From positions 12,014-25,605 of the forward strand of contig DCXX01000144.1 in NCBI GenBank assembly GCA_002329125.1: a stretch of DNA of 13,592 bases. Reading direction: 5' to 3'. How positions within the stretch are numbered: position 1 is the first letter of the stretch; every line of letters begins with the position of its first letter. This document shows positions 6,671 through 12,976 of the stretch, one piece after another. Below the pieces are notes generated by a model that saw only the letters and a program-made list of their open reading frames with translations, made no database searches and was not told the DNA's origin. This DNA comes from Fidelibacterota bacterium UBA2125. GTDB taxonomy: Bacteria > Fidelibacterota > Marinisomatia > Marinisomatales > S15-B10. A program made the position numbers and the translations under genes.

Positions 6671-8227
6671 ATGATCAGTAAACCTTCACTAAACCAGAAA
6701 AAGCTTGAGATCAAAAGAGCGCTTATCTCTGTCTATGATAAAACAGGTGTTGTTGATCTCTCTAAAAAACTTATTGAACTTGGTGTGGAGATCCTCTCCA
6801 CCGGCGGGACGGCCGGAACGCTTCGTGATGAGGGCATCCCCGTAACGGATGTGAGTGATTACACACAGTTCCCTGAGATTATGGACGGCCGGGTTAAAAC
6901 TATCAATCCTCTCGTTGAAGGGGGCATTTTGGGCTTGAGAGACCTGCACAGTAACGATGCAGAAAAGCACAATATCAAATGGATCGACCTGGTGGTGTGT
7001 AATCTCTACCCCTTCTCTGAAACAATCTCACAGGAAGAGTGTGACCTGGCCCTTGCACTGGAAAATGTGGATATCGGCGGCCCCACCATGATCCGTTCTG
7101 CCGCAAAAAATGTGGGATGGGTCACCGTTGTGGTGGACCCGTCTGATTATACAGCAGTATCAAATGAACTGGAGGAAAATGGCGGACTCACTTTTGAGTT
7201 CCGCCAGAGTCTTTCTTCCAAGGCTTTTGGCCGCACTGCACAGTATGACGCCATCATTCACAACTATCTGAAAGATGAAAAACTTTCTGAGACATTGAGT
7301 CTCACCTTCGAAAAACAGGCAGAAATGCGTTATGGTGAAAATCCCCACCAGGCTGCCGCGTCCTACCGGATTCCCGGCGTCAGTTCAAACAACATCCTTA
7401 ACGCCAGGGTCCACCAGGGAAAACAGCTCTCCTACAATAATATCATGGATGCAGACGGTGCTCTGGCCTGTGTCCGCGAATTTGATGAACCGGCCTGTGT
7501 GGTGGTGAAGCATGCCAATCCTTGCGGCGTAGCCACCGGTGATGATTTACTGGATGTTTACAACCGCGCTTTCAATGCCGATTCTCTTTCCGCATTTGGC
7601 GGTATTATTGCTCTCAACCGCACTTGCACAAAAGAAGTGGCGGAAGCTATCACTTCCGTGTTCGTTGAAATTGTTCTGGCACCGGATTTCCAGGCTGAAG
7701 CGCTGGAAACCTTCAAAAAGAAAAAGAACCTCCGTGTATTAGAAATCGGCAATATTGTCAAACGCGAACCCAAGTTGGAAATAAGAAATGTTGATGGCGG
7801 TCTGTTGGTTCAGGACGTGGATACAAAAATGTTGACCCGGGATGATCTTAATGTGGTAACGGACAAGAAACCAACGGACCAAGAAATCGATACCGCCTTA
7901 TTCACCTGGAAGGTGTTACGCCACGCCAAATCCAACGGCATTCTCATCGCAAAGGATAATACCACGGTGGGTCTCGGAGCTGGTCAGGTGAGCCGGGTGG
8001 ATGCAGTGCACATGGCGCTACACAAGGGCGGTGAAAATGTGCGGGGCGGTGTGTTGGCTTCTGATGCGTTCTTCCCCTTCCGGGACAGTATTGATGCCAT
8101 TGGCGACACAGGGATTACCACCGTGCTCCAGCCCGGCGGCTCTATTCGTGATCAGGAAGTGATCGATGCTTGTAACGAACACGGCATGGCCATGGTTTTT
8201 ACCGGACAACGCTGTTTCAAGCATTAA
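6671..8227 (+). CDS. purH: Bifunctional AICAR formyltransferase / IMP cyclohydrolase
   Basis: A complete PurH of 518 residues, catalysing the last two steps of purine synthesis: formylation of AICAR with 10-formyl-tetrahydrofolate and closure to IMP. The N-terminal MGS-like cyclohydrolase domain covers about residues 12-150, with LSTGGTAGTLRD (42-53), FPEIMDGRVKT (67-77) and NVDIGGPTMIRSAAKN (132-147). The formyltransferase domain follows, with RYGENPHQ (220-227), SYNNIMDADGA (254-264), catalytic K280-H281 in VVVKHANPCG, ASDAFFPF (463-470) and the usual end TGQRCFKH. The ATG is the base after the hcrB stop and gives a tail of about 15 residues before the normal family start (RALISVYDKTG); no other start lies between. 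Only a weak ribosome site is visible (TGGTGG about 13 bases upstream). The sequence INPLVEGGIL (78-87) departs from the common LHPKVHGGIL. Confidence 0.97.
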   Translation: MISKPSLNQKKLEIKRALISVYDKTGVVDLSKKLIELGVEILSTGGTAGTLRDEGIPVTDVSDYTQFPEIMDGRVKTINPLVEGGILGLRDLHSNDAEKHNIKWIDLVVCNLYPFSETISQEECDLALALENVDIGGPTMIRSAAKNVGWVTVVVDPSDYTAVSNELEENGGLTFEFRQSLSSKAFGRTAQYDAIIHNYLKDEKLSETLSLTFEKQAEMRYGENPHQAAASYRIPGVSSNNILNARVHQGKQLSYNNIMDADGALACVREFDEPACVVVKHANPCGVATGDDLLDVYNRAFNADSLSAFGGIIALNRTCTKEVAEAITSVFVEIVLAPDFQAEALETFKKKKNLRVLEIGNIVKREPKLEIRNVDGGLLVQDVDTKMLTRDDLNVVTDKKPTDQEIDTALFTWKVLRHAKSNGILIAKDNTTVGLGAGQVSRVDAVHMALHKGGENVRGGVLASDAFFPFRDSIDAIGDTGITTVLQPGGSIRDQEVIDACNEHGMAMVFTGQRCFKH

Positions 8228-8237
8228 CCGGCGCGGG

Positions 8238-8333
8238 CTAGTTCAGCAGCACACCCTTTATTACCCGAAACTGATCCTGAACTGATAATTTTATAAGGTA
8301 TACTCCCGAGGGGAGCAGTCGCCCTCTGCTATC
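8238..8333 (-). pseudogene. Remnant of a FlgD-Ig / type IX secretion-like C-terminal domain
   Basis: The gap between the convergent operons is only 123 bases. One minus-strand frame there reads DSRGRLLPSGVYLIKL, then a short linker, then RVIKGVLLN and a TAG stop. This is the classic end of FlgD Ig-like/T9SS sorting domains (consensus roughly D-x-x-G-r-x-x-p-S-G-v-Y-x-x-x-L ... K-k-x-v-L-l). The match includes the SGVY turn, the alternating hydrophobic strands and the stop at the expected place. Upstream the frame runs into the end of the acyl-CoA synthetase gene without any domain-like sequence or start codon and meets a stop near 8380. Only the last strands of the domain therefore survive. 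I read it as the stump of a large secreted-protein gene cut by a rearrangement. Chance resemblance over 31 codons is possible but unlikely. The rest of the gap shows only short hairpins without T-runs and no convincing terminator. Confidence 0.6.
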
Positions 8334-8350
8334 TAAAGCTGACCGAGGTG

Positions 8351-10210
8351 TTACGCATACATACCATTCAGCAGGTCCTCATAATGCTCAACAATCACCT
8401 TTCTGCGAATTTTGAACGTCGGAGTGATCTCATCCTTATCCTGATCAAAATCTTCCTCGAGAATGCGGAATTTCTTTACTGTTTCATAGGATGCCAAATC
8501 TTCATTCTTAATGCTCACTTCCCCATTGATCAGGTCTATCACTTCCGGCTTCTTTGACAGATCTCCCTGATCCTGGTAAAGCAGCTTCTTGTCCCGGGCG
8601 AATTTTGTAATCTCATCCTCGTCAAGGGTGATAAGTGCTGTAAGGTACGGTTTTCTGTCGCCATAGACCATGGCCTGGCTCACATAAGGGCTCGTTTTCA
8701 GGAGGTTCTCAATATTTTGCGGTGCCACATTCTTTCCGCCGGCGGTGATGAGAATGTCCTTCTTTCTGTCAGTGATAAAGAGAAAACCTTCTTCATCAAG
8801 ATACCCCACATCACCCGTGTGGAGCCAAAGTTCGCCATTCTTCCCGGGGTGCAGCAGTTCGTCGGTAGCCTCTTTATTCTTATAATAACCGGATATATTT
8901 TGAGGTGCCTTTACGCAGATTTCCCCATCCTCAGCAATCTTGATCTGGGTATCCGGCAGCGCCTGGCCCACAGACCCGATTTTCACTTTCCCCGGTCTGT
9001 TCGCCGAAATCACTCCCGCTGTTTCTGTCATGCCGTACCCTTCGTACACATCGATACCCATCCAGTTGAAATAGTGAATAATATCCGGTGATATGGGAGC
9101 CGCACCGGAAATCATGAAACGGATACGCCCGCCAAAAATATCCATCACCTTGTTATAGATAAAAAAGCGGGCCACGGCGCCCTTTATTCGAAGCCAGAAG
9201 TTCACCGGGAGATTCTCAGTTTTCTGAAGAGCTATTTTCTTCCCTACGTTCAGCGCCCACTGGTAGACTGTCCGCTGCAACCATGTTGCATCACCAATCC
9301 CGGTAGCTATCCGTGCATAGAATTTTTCAAACACCCGGGGCGTACCAAACATAATGGTAGGGCCCGTCTGCCGGAGGTTGTGTGGCAAATCATCCATACT
9401 TTCAGCAAATACGGTCTGATTCCCGAAAGCCAGTTTATTGAAGTGACCCAGTAGTCGCTCCGCAATGTGCGCCAAAGGGAGATAGGCGATTGATAAATCT
9501 TCCTTCTCAACACCAATCAAGTCCGGGAGATGCCGGATGACCGCAATAACATTGCGACTGTTGATGATCCCCGCTTTGGGGTCGCCTGTGGTGCCAGAGG
9601 TGTAGATAAAACTTATAATATCTTCAGGATTTCCGGCCTCGATCCGATCCTCAAAGGTGTTGGGGTGTTCCTGTCGGTAGTGAACTCCCATCTCCATGAA
9701 ATCCCGGAGGGATGTAACATTGGGAAGATCATTGGGTACATATTTATCAAATACCACTATTCTCTCTATTTGGGGCAGTTTCTCCCAGATGGCCAGCATC
9801 TTGTCCAGCTGTTCCTGATCCTCCACAAAAGCGAGCCGACTGTCACTGTGTTCCGCAATGTATAGAACCTGTTCTTCGGTGTTGGAATGGTAGATGGGGG
9901 CGGTGACGCACCCTATCCCCATAATGGCCATATCGCAGACCACCCACTCCAGCCTGGTCTGGCTGAGAATTGACACTTTATCACCCCTCTTCATACCGCA
10001 CGCAAGGAGTGCATTCCCCATATCCCGGGACCATTCGCCATACGCCCGCCAGGTGAGTGATTCCCACGCACCGCGCTGTTTTCGCCAAAGGGTAATATCA
10101 TCACCATGCTCTTTGACATAATACCAGAACAGTTTTGAAATGGTATTATATCTGTCGAAGTCCGGTATCATAAAGCTTCTACGTCCCCCACAATCTGGCC
10201 CGCCGGACAT
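8351..10210 (-). CDS. AMP-forming long-chain acyl-CoA synthetase family protein
   Basis: An ANL-superfamily ligase of 619 residues, of the long-chain acyl-CoA synthetase type (COG1022-like). It would activate a carboxylic acid to its CoA thioester through an acyl-adenylate. Motifs are the P-loop IYTSGTTGDPKAG (202-214), YLPLAHIAER (243-252), the adenine/acyl site EGYGMTETAG (390-399), LHTGDVGYLDEEG (463-475), the hinge DRKKDILITAGGKNVAP (481-497) and the likely catalytic lysine K600 in TPTFKIRRK. The end, LLNGMYA, is intact. The start at 10210 has GGAG nine bases upstream and overlaps livF by 32 bases. An ATG at 10171 (MIPDFDRYNT), seven bases past the livF stop, fits the family length equally well but has a poorer ribosome site. 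Its P-loop is unusual (KAGIINSRN for the common KGxMLTHRN). As the last gene of a liv operon, its substrate may be what the transporter imports; fatty versus aromatic acid cannot be told. Confidence 0.9.
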   Translation of the reverse strand: MSGGPDCGGRRSFMIPDFDRYNTISKLFWYYVKEHGDDITLWRKQRGAWESLTWRAYGEWSRDMGNALLACGMKRGDKVSILSQTRLEWVVCDMAIMGIGCVTAPIYHSNTEEQVLYIAEHSDSRLAFVEDQEQLDKMLAIWEKLPQIERIVVFDKYVPNDLPNVTSLRDFMEMGVHYRQEHPNTFEDRIEAGNPEDIISFIYTSGTTGDPKAGIINSRNVIAVIRHLPDLIGVEKEDLSIAYLPLAHIAERLLGHFNKLAFGNQTVFAESMDDLPHNLRQTGPTIMFGTPRVFEKFYARIATGIGDATWLQRTVYQWALNVGKKIALQKTENLPVNFWLRIKGAVARFFIYNKVMDIFGGRIRFMISGAAPISPDIIHYFNWMGIDVYEGYGMTETAGVISANRPGKVKIGSVGQALPDTQIKIAEDGEICVKAPQNISGYYKNKEATDELLHPGKNGELWLHTGDVGYLDEEGFLFITDRKKDILITAGGKNVAPQNIENLLKTSPYVSQAMVYGDRKPYLTALITLDEDEITKFARDKKLLYQDQGDLSKKPEVIDLINGEVSIKNEDLASYETVKKFRILEEDFDQDKDEITPTFKIRRKVIVEHYEDLLNGMYA

Positions 10211-10919
10211 ATTTCCCTTCTCCCAGGTACATCTCTCTCACTCTCTCTTCCCGTCTCAGTTCCTCATAGGTTCCACTGAGGAAAATTTTACCTGAAGTTA
10301 ACACATACCCATAGTCCGCAATACGGAGTGCCTGATTGATATTCTGCTCCACCAACAGGATGGTGACCCCTGACCGGTGAAGCTCCTTGATGGTATCAAA
10401 GATTTCCTGAACCAGCAGAGGAGAGAGACCCAGGGACGGTTCATCCAGCAGCAACAGTTTTGGCTGTAACATGAGGGCTCTTGAGATTGCCAGCATCTGC
10501 TGTTCCCCTCCACTGAGCGTACCTGCCAGCTGACGGCTCCGATCCTGCAGAACAGGGAACCGGCGGTAGACACTTTCCAGCCTCTCTTCCTGTATTGCCT
10601 TATCATTAATGAGAAAACCGCCCATTATGAGGTTTTCATATACAGTAAGCTCGGGAAAAATATGCCTGTTCTCCGGCACATGTCCGATCCCCAGACCAAC
10701 AATATCTTCAGGATCCATCCCATCAATACGCTGCTGGTCAAAATGGATCGTCCCGGTCTCAGGCTCGAGGATTCCGCTGACTGTTTTGAGAATGGTTGTT
10801 TTTCCAGCACCGTTGGCACCCAAAATGCAGACCAATTTCCCATGAGGGACCTCAAGTGAAACGCCATGCAGCGCCTTGATCTTCCCGTAGAACGCCTCTA
10901 CACCGATAAGTTTAAGCAA
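10179..10919 (-). CDS. livF: Branched-chain amino acid-type ABC transporter ATP-binding protein LivF
   Basis: One of the two ATPases of a HAAT-family importer, 246 residues. Walker A is GANGAGKTT (34-42), the Q-loop region is VPENRHIFPELTVYENL (81-97), the signature LSGGEQQ (135-141) and Walker B LLLLDEPSLGL (155-165). The switch histidine is glutamine (VEQN, Q192), which is normal for LivF and separates it from LivG. The region VPENRHIF has asparagine where most LivF have glycine (VPEGR). The only sensible start is a TTG inside the last codons of livG, an eight-base overlap implying translational coupling. The C-terminal tail (KYVRRARLWGT) is slightly longer than usual. Cytoplasmic side of the inner membrane. 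Confidence 0.93.
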   Translation of the reverse strand: MLKLIGVEAFYGKIKALHGVSLEVPHGKLVCILGANGAGKTTILKTVSGILEPETGTIHFDQQRIDGMDPEDIVGLGIGHVPENRHIFPELTVYENLIMGGFLINDKAIQEERLESVYRRFPVLQDRSRQLAGTLSGGEQQMLAISRALMLQPKLLLLDEPSLGLSPLLVQEIFDTIKELHRSGVTILLVEQNINQALRIADYGYVLTSGKIFLSGTYEELRREERVREMYLGEGKYVRRARLWGT

Positions 10920-11673
10920 CGGCCCCCTCCCCCAGGAATGCAGAGATTACGTCAGGATGCTCTTTTACCTCATCCGGGATCCCCACTGTTACAATATTCC
11001 CGGAATCGAGAACGCAGACCCGGTCAGAGATGCTCATAACCAGGCTCATGTCGTGCTCTACCACCAGGACGGTGATACCCAGATCGTCACGGATCTCGGT
11101 GATAATCTTGGCTATTTCCACAGTTTCCTGATCATTCATCCCTGCTGCCGGTTCATCAATAAGAACAAGTTTCGGCCGGGCCACAAGTGACCGGGCAATC
11201 TCCACAAGTTTCTGAATACCGTAAGGTTGTCCGGAAAGATATTTCTGTTCATAATTGGCCAGGCCGAGAAAATCCAGCACCTTCAGTGCTGCTTGTTCTT
11301 CATTTTCCCGTTGATCCCGGGACAACCATCTTCTCACAGTTTCCCCATTGTCTATCCGGGAGTGATTGCCCAAGAGAACATTGTCCAGAATCGTCATATA
11401 GGGGACGTTCTGAAGATTTTGAAAGGTACGGGAGATTCCCGCATCAATAATCCTGTGAGGCGGCTGTGAAAGAAGATCAAGACCTCCGTAACAGATTGTG
11501 CCGTGGTGAGGTTTGACAAAACCGCTGACGCAGTTGAACAGCGTTGTTTTCCCTGAACCGTTGGGCCCGACCAGTGAAAAGATCTCTCCTTCACGAATCT
11601 CCATAGAGACCCCGTTGAGAGCTACGACGCCGGAAAAACGGACGCGAAGATCTTCGATCTGAAGATCAGGCAT
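10912..11673 (-). CDS. livG: Branched-chain amino acid-type ABC transporter ATP-binding protein LivG
   Basis: The partner ATPase, 253 residues. Walker A GPNGSGKTT (36-44), Q-loop SRTFQNLQN (81-89), a degenerate signature LSGQPYGIQKLVEIARSL (146-163) and Walker B LVLIDEPAAGMN (169-180), followed by the switch histidine H207 (VVEHDM). The weak signature and the PAAGMN after Walker B are typical of LivG. The start gives a family-like N-terminus (MPDLQIEDLRVRFSGVVALNGVS), but the message just upstream is pyrimidine-rich (CCCTCTTTCCCCTC) with no Shine-Dalgarno sequence, which is odd for a gene that opens 113 bases after livK. A strong hairpin lies in that leader. Confidence 0.93.
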   Translation of the reverse strand: MPDLQIEDLRVRFSGVVALNGVSMEIREGEIFSLVGPNGSGKTTLFNCVSGFVKPHHGTICYGGLDLLSQPPHRIIDAGISRTFQNLQNVPYMTILDNVLLGNHSRIDNGETVRRWLSRDQRENEEQAALKVLDFLGLANYEQKYLSGQPYGIQKLVEIARSLVARPKLVLIDEPAAGMNDQETVEIAKIITEIRDDLGITVLVVEHDMSLVMSISDRVCVLDSGNIVTVGIPDEVKEHPDVISAFLGEGAVA

Positions 11674-11734
11674 GAGGGGAAAGAGGGTTGTGACAGTACA
11701 TGACTAAAAAGAGTTAGGCGGGTCAGAGGAGGTC

Positions 11735-11768
11735 TGGAGCAGTGGAAGATGTCTTCCCCACTGCTCCA
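11735..11768 (-). other. Intercistronic hairpin between livK and livG
   Basis: TGGAGCAGTGG (11735-11745) pairs perfectly with CCACTGCTCCA (11758-11768), giving an 11-bp stem. Inside it AAG/CTT can add three more pairs beyond a two-base bulge. On the transcript it begins 18 bases after the livK stop. No T-run follows at once; the nearest (CTTTTT) comes about 20 bases later, so it is not a standard intrinsic terminator. Hairpins of this kind after binding-protein genes often stabilise the upstream message or partly stop transcription, so that more binding protein than ATPase is made. That role is inferred here. Confidence 0.6.
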
Positions 11769-11786
11769 TGTCTCCGTAATAAAACG

Positions 11787-12959
11787 TTATTCGATCCAGT
11801 CCGAAATGATCTGCTGTATTCCGCCCCTGGTTGCAACGAGGACAACAGATTCTGTCCCCGCACGATCGCTGGGACCGTAGGAAATGCCGGGAAAAACACC
11901 CTTTCCGTCCCAATCCTTGATCCCTTCCATAGCACGAATCAGTCCCGCTCTGGTCAGTCGCTTACCAGCACGCTCCAGCCCTTCTACAAGGACCATAGCT
12001 GTCATGAAGCCGTAAAAATTGTACATCCCCATCACTTTCGGATCGGTGCCAGAGTTTTCAAAAAGCTCCCGGTAAAGCCTGGCCCCTTCCACGTCAGAGT
12101 TATACAGCTGGGCAAAGTTTGCAGCAATAAACCCTTCACCTTCCTTGCCGGCGCCAAGGACCACACGGTGATCCATGGTGGGGCTGATACCGAGGAACTG
12201 AGGTGCGTAGCTCATGGCTGCTGCTGTCTTCATAACAATGATCGGTTCACGGACAACACCGCCAATGATCACATGGGTTGCGCCCCCTTTCAAAAGGTTC
12301 ATCACCTGGCCTGCAAAATCGGTGGCTCCTCTCTGATAGGCTTCTTTTTGAACCATGACGCCGTGGCGTTTCTCAGCTTCAGCAATCCCTTTCAGCACGT
12401 TGGCGCCGTAGTCGTCATCCTGATAAATGACACCTACTTTCGCATTACCGTTCTGTTCATAAGCAAAATCAACGAGGATATTGGCCTGTTTATCATAACC
12501 TGTATCGGTATGAAATATGTATTTCCATCCTCTTCTCGACCGGTCGGACATGGTCCCGGACTGCGTGGCCGGTGCTATGAGGGGAATCTCGTTTTCTTCC
12601 AGTGTGGGACGGAGCGCTTCACAGGGAGACGTTCCGATGACCTGGTAGAGGCAAAAGACCTGATCCTGCTCCACCAGTTTTTTGGCCGCCGCCACTGCTT
12701 TCTGAGGATTGTATTGATGATCCTCAATGACCATTTTAATCTTTCTGCCGTGGATGCCACCCTTTCCGTTGATATAATTGAAATAGAGATTTGAGCCGTG
12801 GGGCAGTGCCATTCCCAATTCCTTCATGGGACCGCTAAGGTCCTGGATATTGCCGATAAGTATTTCACTGTCGGTAACGCCCGGTGTCGGTTCACGGCCA
12901 GCACAGCCAAGGAACAGGGCAACCAAAAATGTTAGTAAAAGAAAATTCCTGATCTTCAT
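11787..12959 (-). CDS. livK: LivK-like periplasmic substrate-binding lipoprotein of HAAT ABC transporter
   Basis: A Peripla_BP_6-type binding protein, 390 residues. MKIRNFLLLTFLVALFLGC is a lipoprotein signal peptide with the cysteine at residue 19 (FLGC, phenylalanine at -3, slightly unusual). The mature protein should be anchored to a membrane facing the periplasm. The fold is visible in EILIGNIQDLSGPMKELG (32-49), NYINGKGGIHGRKIKMVIEDHQYNP (61-85, the standard strand-helix of the family), IGTSP (108-112), IPLIAPATQSG (125-135), KVGVIYQDDDYG (174-185) and MYNFYGFMTAMVLVEGLERAG (312-332). The start at 12959 is chosen over a longer frame from 13019 because it has AAAGGAGG seven bases upstream and starts the signal peptide; the extra 20 residues would lie within the livM end. 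The ligand cannot be read from the sequence: branched-chain or other amino acids, amides and aromatic acids are all known for the family. Confidence 0.92.
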   Translation of the reverse strand: MKIRNFLLLTFLVALFLGCAGREPTPGVTDSEILIGNIQDLSGPMKELGMALPHGSNLYFNYINGKGGIHGRKIKMVIEDHQYNPQKAVAAAKKLVEQDQVFCLYQVIGTSPCEALRPTLEENEIPLIAPATQSGTMSDRSRRGWKYIFHTDTGYDKQANILVDFAYEQNGNAKVGVIYQDDDYGANVLKGIAEAEKRHGVMVQKEAYQRGATDFAGQVMNLLKGGATHVIIGGVVREPIIVMKTAAAMSYAPQFLGISPTMDHRVVLGAGKEGEGFIAANFAQLYNSDVEGARLYRELFENSGTDPKVMGMYNFYGFMTAMVLVEGLERAGKRLTRAGLIRAMEGIKDWDGKGVFPGISYGPSDRAGTESVVLVATRGGIQQIISDWIE

Positions 12960-12966
12960 GACAGAT

Positions 12967-12974
12967 CCTCCTTT
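12967..12974 (-). promoter_or_regulatory. Shine-Dalgarno site that sets the livK start
   Basis: AAAGGAGG on the minus strand lies seven bases before the ATG at 12959 and directly after the livM stop codon. It is the strongest ribosome site in this operon and rules out the longer upstream start at 13019. It also fits high expression of the binding protein, in contrast to livG, which has no visible site. Confidence 0.8.
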
Positions 12975-12976
12975 AG

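Noticed and set aside
8271..8286. Direct repeat ACTGAT-CCTGA-ACTGAT in the intergenic gap as an attachment site or target duplication.
   Set aside because: The repeat is only six bases with a five-base spacer and flanks no mobile gene. It lies within the coding frame of the remnant.
8303..8330. Short overlapping hairpins (CTCCC/GGGAG, GAGGG/CCCTC) as a terminator between the convergent operons.
   Set aside because: The stems are only five base pairs, mutually exclusive, and no T-run follows on either strand.
8301..8335. A tRNA-like anticodon arm on the minus strand (AGCAG, seven-base loop, CTGCT).
   Set aside because: The loop lacks U33, there is no T-arm with GTTC, and no acceptor stem pairs around it. 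The same bases code for the FlgD-type remnant.
11742..12794. A 350-codon open frame on the plus strand, antisense to livK, with GTG start and AGAGGAGG nine bases upstream.
   Set aside because: The livK frame opposite has a signal peptide, family motifs and its own strong ribosome site. The antisense translation resembles no family I know and is rich in scattered cysteine, histidine and phenylalanine, as expected of a shadow frame. The AGGAGG here is the complement of the CCTCCT in the livK-livG leader.
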